NCBI RefSeq assembly: GCF_009834125.1
Contig: NZ_CP047146.1
Span: forward strand, 8,772,501 to 8,836,500
Source: Streptomyces sp. GS7
GTDB lineage: Bacteria > Actinomycetota > Actinomycetes > Streptomycetales > Streptomycetaceae
Length of the DNA: 64,000 bases
Direction of reading: 5' to 3'
In this document: positions 16,736 through 24,530 of the stretch, one piece after another
Layout of the letters: every line of letters starts with the position of its first letter
Numbering within the stretch: position 1 is the first letter of the stretch
The notes under the pieces: generated by a model
What the model was told of the DNA's origin: nothing
Seen by the model: the letters and a program-made list of their open reading frames with translations, nothing else
The model's database searches: none
Made by a program: the position numbers and the translations under genes

Positions 16736-17517
16736 GCACGATTGCGACGGATGCGGTTTGGACCTCCTCTCAATCCAAGAGAGGTGCACGTCTCGTGATG
16801 CTGGCATTGGCGCGTGAGGCAGACACTCAGGGCAGTGCGTCTCTGTCCCTGGAGGACATTGCAGAACTCACGGGCCTGACTTCTCGGACGGTAAAACACT
16901 GCCTTGATGAGCTTTACAAGCTGCGCGAGTTGACGCACACGCCCGGTGGGGGCCGGGGCAACCGCAACTGCTACCGCATACTCCTTGGCCCCTGCACCGA
17001 GACGGATTCCCGCTCTGAAGCGGGAAGCGATTTCATGGAATCCCCTTCCGTAAGTGGGAAGTCGGAGCGTGAAAGCGGGAAGTCTCTTCCGAGAAAGGGG
17101 GAAGTCCCGTCCTCGCGTGCGGGTGTTAATACTCCCGTAGGGAGTATTAACACCTCCAAGCAAGCTAGCTCGCCTAGTTCCTGTTCTGAGTCGGTTGCTG
17201 TGCCGGATTCCGCTAAGGCGGTCGTCACGGCCATGACGAAGGCGGGGATGCTCGTCGGTTGGCGGCTCACTGAGGCCGAATGGGCTCGGGTAACAGCTCT
17301 CTCGGCCCGCTGGGGCGTGGATCAGCTTGTCGAGTTCATCGCGCGGCGGTGGGATCCTTCCCGGCCGCCCAAGTCTGCCCGCTACCTGCTGCGCATCTGG
17401 GCGGATCTCCCCTCACAGGCCCCCGTCGATGGGACAGGCAACGTCGTCCCGCTCCGGCGCGACGGCTGGAAGCCCTTCCGGAGTCCGGACACGAGCGCCT
17501 ACCAGAACGGTTTTTGA
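16732..17517 (+). CDS. Winged-helix DNA-binding protein, possible replication initiator
   Basis: A 261-residue protein starting GTG 16732, overlapping the previous stop. The N-terminal winged helix (LVMLALAREADTQGSASLSLEDIAELTGLTSRTVKHCLDELYKLREL) resembles replication-initiator or DnaD-N domains. A low-complexity linker (about residues 85-155) leads to a C-terminal helical domain with RWDPSRPPKSARYLLRIWADLP. The DnaC-like ATPase directly follows. A DnaD/DnaC-type helicase-loading pair is inferred from order and domain type. Confidence 0.65.
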   Translation: MSTIATDAVWTSSQSKRGARLVMLALAREADTQGSASLSLEDIAELTGLTSRTVKHCLDELYKLRELTHTPGGGRGNRNCYRILLGPCTETDSRSEAGSDFMESPSVSGKSERESGKSLPRKGEVPSSRAGVNTPVGSINTSKQASSPSSCSESVAVPDSAKAVVTAMTKAGMLVGWRLTEAEWARVTALSARWGVDQLVEFIARRWDPSRPPKSARYLLRIWADLPSQAPVDGTGNVVPLRRDGWKPFRSPDTSAYQNGF

Positions 17518-17519
17518 TC

Positions 17520-18239
17520 ATGGCAAAGCCTGAACTTGCGGGCCACGCCCGGACCATGCAGGCGCTGGAGCGCATCATCGCCTCAAAGGGCATCCGGCTC
17601 GCTCCGCCCCTGGACGAAGAGGATCACAGCCACTCAGGTGCCCAGGCTTGGCGCCACGAAGCACGCGCTTCCTACGCGCTGAACCGCTGGAGGGCGGCTA
17701 CGCCGCCCCGCTTTCAGGACGCCCAGACCACGATCCCGGAGGTTGCGGCATGGGCGGACACGACGCTCGCCGAACCCGGCTCCGCCGGAGCCCTGTTGCT
17801 GACGGGGTTGACCGGAACGGGCAAGACGCACGAGGCGTATGGGGCACTTCGGCGCATCGCCGCTGGTGGCCCCGACCGCTACGAGCTGGTTGCCATGAAC
17901 AGCGCGGACATGTACGGCCATCTGCGGCCGACCAAGGAGGTTGGCGCTATGGAGGATCGGTTGCGTCGCCTTTCCCAGGTTCAGTACCTCCTCCTCGACG
18001 ACCTTGGGACAACCAAGGTCAGCGAATGGACTGAGGAGATCACGTACCGCTTGATCAATCACAGGTACAACCACTGTCTCCCGACCATCATCACCTCGAA
18101 TCTGCCGGCCCGTGACGCTAACGGCCCGGACCTCACGGACTTCGTAGGAGACCGGGTCGCCAGCAGGCTGGCGGAGATGGTGAGCACACTCGTACCGATG
18201 GTCGGTGTTGATCGTCGGCGAGGGCGGGGGGCGGCGTGA
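17520..18239 (+). CDS. DnaC/IstB-like AAA+ ATPase
   Basis: A 239-residue ATPase. Walker A is GLTGTGKTH (K102), Walker B is YLLLDDLG, followed by a sensor-1-like ITSNLPA and a C-terminal DRVASRLAEM Arg-finger region. This is the helicase-loader architecture (DnaC, DnaI, IstB). No transposase is beside it, so an IstB role is unlikely. It lies two bases after the winged-helix gene and probably works with it in replication of the excised element. Confidence 0.82.
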   Translation: MAKPELAGHARTMQALERIIASKGIRLAPPLDEEDHSHSGAQAWRHEARASYALNRWRAATPPRFQDAQTTIPEVAAWADTTLAEPGSAGALLLTGLTGTGKTHEAYGALRRIAAGGPDRYELVAMNSADMYGHLRPTKEVGAMEDRLRRLSQVQYLLLDDLGTTKVSEWTEEITYRLINHRYNHCLPTIITSNLPARDANGPDLTDFVGDRVASRLAEMVSTLVPMVGVDRRRGRGAA

Positions 18240-18601
18240 TCCCGACCCGCCTTCGCGGTTCCGCCCGCACGGCCGCCTCCGCTCCGCGACGCTGCGTCTA
18301 CGTGGGCCACGGGACCCGGTACGAGAACCCGTTCACGCCGGGCGATCCGAGCCCGAGTTCACCTGGTCAGCAGATGACGGCAGAGGAGGCTGTGAACCTC
18401 TTCGCAGCCATGCTCCGAGGGCCGATCGGACGCTACTACGCCGCCCGGTTCGCCACCGTCCTGCGCGGACTCGACCTGGTGTGCACCTGCCCCTTGAACA
18501 CGCCGTGCCACGCCGACGTGCTTCTTTGTCTCGCCAACGGTTCCGTCAGTCGTCGCGATGCACGCGGCTCCACCTGCTCATTGGAAGGACCACCCCGATG
18601 A
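18236..18601 (+). CDS. DUF4326 protein
   Basis: A 121-residue protein starting GTG 18236, overlapping the ATPase stop. The family signature is clear: CVYVGHGTRYENPF and LRGLDLVCTCPLNTPCHADVLLCLAN, with a Cys/His cluster that may bind metal. DUF4326 is common in phages and plasmids; its role is unknown. Confidence 0.82.
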   Translation: MIPTRLRGSARTAASAPRRCVYVGHGTRYENPFTPGDPSPSSPGQQMTAEEAVNLFAAMLRGPIGRYYAARFATVLRGLDLVCTCPLNTPCHADVLLCLANGSVSRRDARGSTCSLEGPPR

Positions 18602-19017
18602 CCCACCCGATCATGCTCGCTGCGGCCGATGAGCTCACCACCGCCGAGGGACGGCGGATCGCTGAACGGGATAGCCGGTGGCGGTCCTGGGGGCCGAGGT
18701 CCGTGACTGCGGGGGCTGCGTACGCCCGCGTGGTGCTCGGCGCTGAGGCTGCGACGCTCGAATGGGAGGTGCTGGGGCTCCTGCCTTTCGAAGGGCACCT
18801 GCAAGCCGTCGCGGTGCTCGACACGGTCGGCGGTCAGCGTATGGAGCTGTACTACAGCGGTGAGGGGGACGTGGAGCGGCTCATGCTGCGTGTGTCGTGC
18901 GCGTCTTGCCCATCTCAGATGGTGGAGGAGGTGACCTCGCTGGAGGGGCTGGGCCAGTTGCTGTCCCAGACGCCGGCCTGGAAGGTCATCGCCCCGCGGA
19001 CGGGCGGTGAGGTCTGA
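18598..19017 (+). CDS. Hypothetical protein of the element
   Basis: A 139-residue protein. ATG 18598 overlaps the DUF4326 stop and its own stop shares a base with the next ATG, so it lies inside a tight operon. A beta-rich central part (ARVVLGAEAATLEWEVLGLLPFEGHLQAVAVLD) is followed by a CASC pair. No family recognised. Confidence 0.65.
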   Translation: MTHPIMLAAADELTTAEGRRIAERDSRWRSWGPRSVTAGAAYARVVLGAEAATLEWEVLGLLPFEGHLQAVAVLDTVGGQRMELYYSGEGDVERLMLRVSCASCPSQMVEEVTSLEGLGQLLSQTPAWKVIAPRTGGEV

Positions 19018-20123
19018 TGTCACGCGAGCGGATACGTCCCGTCGCCCCCGAGGCACGGATGACGGGGTGGGACTACGGAGCGGTGGTCATCTTGGCCAGC
19101 GTCGGCTTCATCCTCTCCTACGACGCGCTACGTCAGGTCGCCGTTGCCATCCACGTTCGTCCGCTGCTCTCCTACCTGTTTCCGGTCGTGGTCGACGGCT
19201 TCATCGCCTATGGAGTAAGGGCGATTCTTCTCCTGCGGGACCGCCCTTTCGGGGCCCGGCTCTACGCCTGGATCCTGTTCTTCGTCGCGACCGGAGCGAG
19301 CCTTTGGGCGAACGCTCTGCACGCGATCACGCTCAACCGCAGGCTCCCCTCCGGACCGTCCGCTCTGCACTTGGCGGACAGCATCGTTGGGGTCCTTTCG
19401 ACTCTCGCGCCGCTCGCCCTGGCGGGCTCAGTGCACCTCTGGATCATCATGGCGCGGACGGCCGACTCGTCCGTCCCGGACCAGTGCACGCGCCGTCCGG
19501 GACCGGTCCGGAGTGATACCGCGCGCCATGAGGTGGTGCGAACGGATAGTGAGAAGAGCGCGCTCAGGGCGAGCCACGAACTGCCTCCGCAACCTGGTCC
19601 ATCCGCTGCGGACGGACCGAAAGAGACCCCTGCGGACAAGCAGAAGCCACCCGCCAGCAAGGCTTCTGCCCCCGCCGCACCCTGCCATGGCGAAGAGGAA
19701 AGCGCACCGTCAACCGTCCGGAACGGTGCTCCGTCCGGACCGAACGGACCGGGTCGTCCCGAGCCTCAAACCACGCCGGACAGCAACCCGATTTCCACCC
19801 CGTCAGGCGGGAGGGAATCGGCGCGCTCGGAAGACGGGAGCAACCTCGCGGCTTACCAAGACTTGTCCGTCCCGGACGGCAGCGATGCCCCTCGGGACAG
19901 GGAGCCCGTGGACGAGTGGATGAAGGAACTTCTGCCGATCGCCCGGGAGGCGTCACGCGTCGCGGGACGCATCAGCCGATCCGCGGTCCAGGACGCGGTA
20001 CGTGCCCGGCAACCCATCAGCAACGATCGGCTCGGCGAACTGCTCGCCCAGCTCAGGCAAGAGGAAGAGGAGGCGCAGGCGCGGACGCTGGTACCCGCCA
20101 GCCCCGGCAGGGCGCTTTGGTGA
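19017..20123 (+). CDS. DUF2637 membrane protein
   Basis: A 368-residue protein. Four transmembrane helices fill residues 20-150 (YGAVVILASVGFILSYDAL, YLFPVVVDGFIAYGVRAILL, LYAWILFFVATGASLWANAL, LAPLALAGSVHLWIIM), matching DUF2637. A long Pro/Ser/Asp-rich linker follows, then a C-terminal HTH-like segment (REASRVAGRISRSAVQDAVRARQPISNDRLGELLAQL). This fusion is typical of Streptomyces integrative elements and plasmids. It may be a membrane-tethered DNA-binding protein used in spread or partition; the role is not known. Confidence 0.85.
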   Translation: MSRERIRPVAPEARMTGWDYGAVVILASVGFILSYDALRQVAVAIHVRPLLSYLFPVVVDGFIAYGVRAILLLRDRPFGARLYAWILFFVATGASLWANALHAITLNRRLPSGPSALHLADSIVGVLSTLAPLALAGSVHLWIIMARTADSSVPDQCTRRPGPVRSDTARHEVVRTDSEKSALRASHELPPQPGPSAADGPKETPADKQKPPASKASAPAAPCHGEEESAPSTVRNGAPSGPNGPGRPEPQTTPDSNPISTPSGGRESARSEDGSNLAAYQDLSVPDGSDAPRDREPVDEWMKELLPIAREASRVAGRISRSAVQDAVRARQPISNDRLGELLAQLRQEEEEAQARTLVPASPGRALW

Positions 20124-20210
20124 TCTGATCGACGAATGGCTCCCTGGCGGTCGCTGCGTCGGAACGTCCCAGCGCAGCGACCGTACTGGGCCCAGAAGGA
20201 AGGGAAAGCC

Positions 20211-20780
20211 GTGCGGCGACGGCGAGACAACATGACGATCGAGGCTGCCCGGTACGAGGCTGAGCAGGCGGCAACGCTGCTCGACCAGCACCTCCAGGCC
20301 GGCGGCTCCTTGCACCCGGTGCCCGCTCCCGGTCTGGCCCTGGACGACGGTGAGACGGCGTACGCGAACGCGGCCTGTGGGGTTGCCCGCTGGTATGCCG
20401 CGGACGTGATCCATCCGCCGAGGGCCGGGTACTACGAGGACCACCCCAGCTTCGGGCGCCGGTGGGTACCCAACCCCCGTCTGGACGCCCGGCGTCGACA
20501 GCAGGCTGAGGCTGAGGCCCAAGCATGCTGGCGTGACCACTGCCATGGGCGTGTCGTGCTGACGTCTGATGGCTTCCGCATCTTGCCGGACCAGACATCG
20601 ACCTGGCTCCCGTTCGACCACGCACTCCTGACCGGCATCACGGTGGCACCCGCACGACACGAACTGACCGTGTCCTACAGCGTATGCGCCCCGGTCCTGC
20701 TGTCGGGGCTAGCGGTTCCCTGGCTCGCGGTCGCCCTCCCGTTCCTCTCCCCTGCGACGCCCGTCTACCTGGAGAACTGA
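20211..20780 (+). CDS. Hypothetical protein with C-terminal hydrophobic segment
   Basis: About 189 residues from GTG 20211, which has GAAGGGAAA just upstream; ATG 20136 and ATG 20232 are alternatives. The central part (AQACWRDHCHGRVVLTSDGFRILPDQTSTWLPFDHALLTGITVA) is beta-rich, and a hydrophobic helix closes the protein (VLLSGLAVPWLAVALPFL). No family recognised. It is the last gene before a 456-base non-coding stretch. Confidence 0.6.
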   Translation: MRRRRDNMTIEAARYEAEQAATLLDQHLQAGGSLHPVPAPGLALDDGETAYANAACGVARWYAADVIHPPRAGYYEDHPSFGRRWVPNPRLDARRRQQAEAEAQACWRDHCHGRVVLTSDGFRILPDQTSTWLPFDHALLTGITVAPARHELTVSYSVCAPVLLSGLAVPWLAVALPFLSPATPVYLEN

Positions 20781-20798
20781 ATTCAGGAAGCCAATTCC

Positions 20799-20839
20799 CG
20801 GAAAAAAATTCCCACTTATCCAGATGGGAGTTTTTCCGG
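20799..20839. promoter_or_regulatory. AT-rich imperfect hairpin
   Basis: An A-run strand followed by TTCCCA (20799-20815) pairs imperfectly with TGGGAGTTTTTCCGG (20825-20839) around CTTATCCAGA. The T-run on the 3' side fits an intrinsic terminator for the upstream operon. An operator is also possible. Confidence 0.5.
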
Positions 20840-20932
20840 AGCCCCTGCCACGATTTCCGTACGGCCAACGCCTTGGCGTTCTAACGGCCGTGCGGTTTTC
20901 GTATACCCGGAAATACAGGGGAGCACGACTTC

Positions 20933-21115
20933 ATGCGTTCACGCACCACACCATCCCGGCTGGCAGCCACCATAGTGGCCGCCGGGGTGGTGGGCACCCT
21001 GCCCTGAGCCCCTGCTGCGGGTGCGGCCGACAAGTATGGTCCTGGCTTTCAGATCCCAGATTCTGAGGGGCACGCCGCCCTGCCGTCGCCAGCAGACCCC
21101 GGCCAACGCCGGTAA
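20933..21115 (+). pseudogene. Secreted small protein interrupted by an in-frame TGA
   Basis: ATG 20933, with GGGGAG upstream, opens a signal-peptide-like sequence (MRSRTTPSRLAATIVAAGVV) that stops at TGA 21005-21007. The same frame then continues APAAGAADKYGPGFQIPDSEGH to a TAA at 21113-21115, which looks like the end of a signal peptide and a mature N-terminus. Either a nonsense or compensated frame change broke the gene, or only the 24-residue peptide is made. Confidence 0.4.
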
Positions 21116-21153
21116 CAGCCCGCAGGAGTAGTCCCCCCAGCTCTCCTGCGAAG

Positions 21154-21192
21154 GGGTGTTGCGGCCCTTTCCTGCCCTGGGCCGCAACACCC
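21154..21192 (+). terminator. 14-bp GC hairpin before the transfer operon
   Basis: 21154-21167 pairs perfectly with 21179-21192 around an 11-base loop. It lies 45 bases before the lipoprotein gene, so it would insulate the transfer operon from upstream transcription. Confidence 0.75.
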
Positions 21193-21236
21193 ACTCCCTC
21201 GTCTGATCTTCACTGCACCAAGGTCGTGGTTCCCTT

Positions 21237-21839
21237 ATGTCTCCCTCCATCCGCTTCATACCTATATCTGCGACAATAGGTGTTTCGGCTTCCCTTGCCG
21301 TGTTGTCGTCCGGCTGCTCCAGCTCGACCGGCGAACACTCACCGACCACAGGTTCCCGCCCTCACTCGGTCTCCGCAGGCATCAGCGAGTCGGCCACGCC
21401 GACCACGGCGAACCCCGTCGCAGCCCCGAGCACAGCTCTTCCGGCCGATGTTGAGAGCACGGCTCGGGCCTTCACCACGGCTTACGCACAGCACGATGCA
21501 CGCGACGGTAAGGACCTGTCGTACGCCGAGGCCGGTACCCGAGCCGCCCGCTTCGCCACTGGTGAGCTGACGGACGTCCTGGCCCAAAAGCGCCCCGGCC
21601 AGGACGTGCTTTGGACGGCTCTTCGGTCACAACAGGCCAGGCAGTCGGCTCGGATTACGTCTGTCGTCGTGCCGGACGGCGCTCCCACCGTGACCTCCTC
21701 CACCGCGCTCGTACGGGTCGGCTACATCGTCACGACGACCCCGACATCCGGGCCCGTACAAAGCAGCAACGAGCAGCTCGCGCTCCGGCTGGAGCACACC
21801 GCCAGCGGCTGGCGTGTCGCTGCGCTGCCGTGGGCCTGA
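21237..21839 (+). CDS. Lipoprotein at the head of the transfer operon
   Basis: A 200-residue protein. The lipobox LSSGC puts the lipidated Cys at residue 27. A Ser/Thr-rich linker follows, then an NTF2/VirB8-like fold pattern (ARAFTTAYAQHDARDGKDLSYAEAGTRAARFATGELTDVL, and a C-terminal strand pair ending GWRVAALPWA). It is probably a surface-exposed subunit or scaffold of the mating apparatus. It is separated by only 10 bases from the peptidoglycan hydrolase. Confidence 0.7.
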   Translation: MSPSIRFIPISATIGVSASLAVLSSGCSSSTGEHSPTTGSRPHSVSAGISESATPTTANPVAAPSTALPADVESTARAFTTAYAQHDARDGKDLSYAEAGTRAARFATGELTDVLAQKRPGQDVLWTALRSQQARQSARITSVVVPDGAPTVTSSTALVRVGYIVTTTPTSGPVQSSNEQLALRLEHTASGWRVAALPWA

Positions 21840-21849
21840 CGGGGTTCCG

Positions 21850-22824
21850 ATGAAGAACGTACGTCTAGTCCTCGGCCTGGTTACAGCCATGGCCATCAGT
21901 GGCGTCGTGCTGATGATGACTTTTGGCGGTGCGGATAGCGCCAAGGCCCAAGAGACAGGCTTCGGCGGCGGCATCGCGCCGGACGCTCCGGTGCCCGGGT
22001 GGCTCCGGACTCTCATCAATAAGAACGCCGGCAAATGCCCGCAGGTCACGGCCTCGATTCTGGCTGCGCAGTTGTACACCGAATCCAACTTCAACCCGAG
22101 GGCCAAGAGCCCCGTGGGGGCGCTGGGGATCGCTCAGTTCATGCCCTCGACCTGGGCTCAGTACGGAGTCGATGGCGACAATGATGGAGTCAAAGACGTC
22201 TTCAACCCGGCTGACGCCGTGGCCGCTCAGGCCGCCTACGACTGCGCCCTGGCCGGGGAAGTGAAGTCCGTTCCTGGCGATTCCACGGACCTCATGCTTG
22301 CTGCGTACAACGCCGGCGGCGGCGCCGTGATCAAATACCGCGGCATTCCGCCCTACGCGGAGACCCGCAGCTACGTAAAGGCGATCCGCGACCTGGCCGC
22401 GAAGTGGGGATCGGCGGTGAACCCCAACGTGCCCGCGGGCAAGGGTGCTGCGACTGCCATCGCCGCTGCGCGGACGGCGTTGGGGACCTGGTACCAGTGG
22501 GGTGGCGACTGCATATCGCCGTACAAGGGGCAGAGCGGCTGCGACTGCTCTTCGCTGACCAAGATGGCCTGGAGCCATGCCGGGGTGAATCTCCCCCGTG
22601 TCACGTACGACCAGGTCCACTCCGGGACCGCTGTCCACGCGGTTAGCCAACTCCAGCCGGGTGACCTGCTATTTAGCGTGCCCGGCTCCTCCGGGCCGGA
22701 ACACGTCGGCATGTACATCGGCAATGGCGAGGTCATCGAGGCGCCGCACACCGGGGCTCAGGTGCGGATCAAGCCCTTGAGCTATTGGACGCCGCAGATC
22801 ATCGCGATGCGCCACGTTGGCTAA
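21850..22824 (+). CDS. Bifunctional lytic transglycosylase / NlpC-P60 peptidoglycan hydrolase
   Basis: A 324-residue secreted enzyme. The signal or anchor is residues 1-34. The SLT domain (about 50-190) has the catalytic E78 in LYTESNFNP, plus GALGIAQFMPSTW and AAYNAGGG. The NlpC/P60 domain (about 200-324) has the catalytic Cys near 233 (GCDCSSL) and H285 (EHVGMYIG). This two-domain layout matches VirB1-type hydrolases of Gram-positive conjugation systems, which open the cell wall locally for the transfer channel. Confidence 0.92.
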   Translation: MKNVRLVLGLVTAMAISGVVLMMTFGGADSAKAQETGFGGGIAPDAPVPGWLRTLINKNAGKCPQVTASILAAQLYTESNFNPRAKSPVGALGIAQFMPSTWAQYGVDGDNDGVKDVFNPADAVAAQAAYDCALAGEVKSVPGDSTDLMLAAYNAGGGAVIKYRGIPPYAETRSYVKAIRDLAAKWGSAVNPNVPAGKGAATAIAAARTALGTWYQWGGDCISPYKGQSGCDCSSLTKMAWSHAGVNLPRVTYDQVHSGTAVHAVSQLQPGDLLFSVPGSSGPEHVGMYIGNGEVIEAPHTGAQVRIKPLSYWTPQIIAMRHVG

Positions 22825-22874
22825 CCCCTCCCGATTCCCAAACATCAATTCACTCTGCACCAAAGGTAATTCAC

Positions 22875-23213
22875 ATGCACACTCTGATTTCTGCTGCCAC
22901 TGACCCGTCGCTGCACTCCATTCTTGCGGCCGGGATTGACACGGTGTCCGGGGTCAAGCCGGACTGGGGCCCCTTCGGCAAGTTGGGCGGCACGGCGAAG
23001 GTCCTGCTCGGCGTTATCGCGGCTGTCGTGCTGGTGGCCGGGGTCGCCGCATTCCTCGTCGGCGTCGGCAAGAGTAAGGGCTGGTTCGGCGAGGGCCACT
23101 CCACAATGGACAGCTCTCGTGGCAAGGGAATGATGGTCGGGGGCTTGACCTGCATCTTCCTTGTCGCCTCTCTCGGGACGATCCTCGCCATCGTCTACGG
23201 CATGGGTGTGTGA
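22875..23213 (+). CDS. Small two-helix membrane protein of the transfer system
   Basis: A 112-residue protein with two hydrophobic helices (about residues 43-65, VLLGVIAAVVLVAGVAAFLVGV, and 88-110, GGLTCIFLVASLGTILAIVYGM). Size, topology and position before the VirB8- and VirB6-like genes resemble VirB2/TrbC-type or PrgI-like small subunits. I infer a structural channel role without sequence proof. ATG 22875. Confidence 0.7.
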   Translation: MHTLISAATDPSLHSILAAGIDTVSGVKPDWGPFGKLGGTAKVLLGVIAAVVLVAGVAAFLVGVGKSKGWFGEGHSTMDSSRGKGMMVGGLTCIFLVASLGTILAIVYGMGV

Positions 23214-23216
23214 CCC

Positions 23217-24530
23217 ATGGCTGCCCGAACCCACCGGAGGAGAGATTCCTCCACCACCAGCCGCGAGACACAACGGTCAGGGGCGCGACTCTGGGGCATC
23301 GGCGCCGGGATCGTCGCGGCAGTCACGGTTGCCGGACTTGCCCTGACCCTGATCACGGGCCACGACTCGATGCCCGCCCCGGCTGGTTCGGCCACTGCCA
23401 GCGCGAGACCGAAGGCCCCGGAGACCCGCGGCCGGGTCACGAACGGTGTCCCCGTCGGCTACCCGCGGACCGAGGCCGGCGCCAAGGCGGCTGCTGCCAA
23501 CTACACGACGATCAGTTCAAGTTCTGCATTTTTGACCAACGCGCAGGCCCGGCACCGGGCCGTAGCGGTCATGGCCGCGCGCAGTGCGGCGCCAACAGCC
23601 GTCCAGGAGGCTGATCATGTGGCGGGGCGGGCGGAAGCTGAGCTGAAGGGAGACAACGCCAAGCTCGACCCGAAGCAAGCCATCGCCCGGACCGGAGTCC
23701 TTTCTGCCCACACCCTTGGGTTCGATATCCACAAGGCCACAATCCGGCTGTGGACAACCACTGTTCGAGGTAGCGCCACGGGGCATGCGACGCCGAAGGC
23801 AGCCTTCCGCTCCGTGACCGTCAACCTGGTCTGGGAGAACAACGACTGGAAGTTGTCGGACAGTTCGGCCAGCAAGGGCTTGATGGCTCCCATCGATATC
23901 CGGCAAGCGACGAATGGTCCTCGTGACTTCGCCGACTACATACCGAGCCAGGCCGCCGACGCCATCGCCACCGGTGCCACCGGCACGGACGACTTTCCTG
24001 TTTCGTACACGCGTACGAAACAAGGGGCCCGTGCCGCCGCGACGAACGCCACCATGCTGTACGGCGATCCGCGGTTCTTCACGAACCCCGGCTGGCGGCA
24101 CCGGATGCTCGCAGCTACAGCGGCGCCGAACGTGCTCGGCACGGTCACCTCCGACGCTGACTCGATGGCTCACCTGGTCGCGCAGAACCGGGCGCTCGGC
24201 GACGACGGCAAGACCGTGGATGGTGGTCTGCTGGTGACAAGGACCGCGGTTCTTGCCACCCGGGCTGTGGCGTACTCGGACCAGGCCGCGAGCATCGAGC
24301 TGTGGACCGCGTCTGTGGGCGGCGTCGCCGGTAAAGACGAAACGCAGCGCCCGCAGATTGCCTTTCTGCGGATGACGGTCGATCTCACCTGGACGGGCAA
24401 GACCTGGAAGACAACGGCCGTCACGCCGTCGGAGCCCCTGGTGCCCTCGCCACCGGCGGCCGAGCAAGCCCCCCCGGCCAGCAGCTTCACCGAGGTTGGG
24501 GGTGTCAGCGATGCGCCTTCGACTGCGTGA
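23217..24530 (+). CDS. TcpC/VirB8-like conjugation protein with duplicated domain
   Basis: A 437-residue protein: a short basic cytoplasmic end, one membrane helix (about 26-46), then two homologous extracytoplasmic domains. The repeat is visible as GVPVGYPRTEAGAKAAAANYTTI...FLTNAQARHRAVAVMAA and DFPVSYTRTKQGARAAATNATML...FFTNPGWRHRMLAATAA, about 185 residues apart. Tandem NTF2-like domains after one anchor are the TcpC (Gram-positive VirB8) layout. Its end overlaps the start of the channel gene. Confidence 0.8.
   Translation: MAARTHRRRDSSTTSRETQRSGARLWGIGAGIVAAVTVAGLALTLITGHDSMPAPAGSATASARPKAPETRGRVTNGVPVGYPRTEAGAKAAAANYTTISSSSAFLTNAQARHRAVAVMAARSAAPTAVQEADHVAGRAEAELKGDNAKLDPKQAIARTGVLSAHTLGFDIHKATIRLWTTTVRGSATGHATPKAAFRSVTVNLVWENNDWKLSDSSASKGLMAPIDIRQATNGPRDFADYIPSQAADAIATGATGTDDFPVSYTRTKQGARAAATNATMLYGDPRFFTNPGWRHRMLAATAAPNVLGTVTSDADSMAHLVAQNRALGDDGKTVDGGLLVTRTAVLATRAVAYSDQAASIELWTASVGGVAGKDETQRPQIAFLRMTVDLTWTGKTWKTTAVTPSEPLVPSPPAAEQAPPASSFTEVGGVSDAPSTA

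Larger units (their letters stand above)
20781..21236. other. Intergenic region before the transfer operon
   Basis: 456 bases. It contains an AT-rich hairpin (20799-20839), a broken secreted-peptide ORF (20933-21115) and a GC terminator (21154-21192). The AT-rich part around 20780-20830 is well below the local GC content, as expected for a promoter or operator region. Confidence 0.6.

Noticed and set aside
17648..18034. Plus-strand frame inside the DnaC-like ATPase
   Set aside because: Fully inside the ATPase gene with intact Walker A and B motifs.
17520..18239. Insertion sequence of the IS21 type (IstB next to an IstA)
   Set aside because: No transposase with DDE motif and no terminal inverted repeats nearby; the ATPase follows a winged-helix gene.
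20904..21066. Continuous plus-strand frame through the secreted-peptide region as a real gene
   Set aside because: It lacks a ribosome site, crosses the signal-peptide frame and ends in a Cys/Trp-rich artefact; the frame starting at 20933 is more protein-like.
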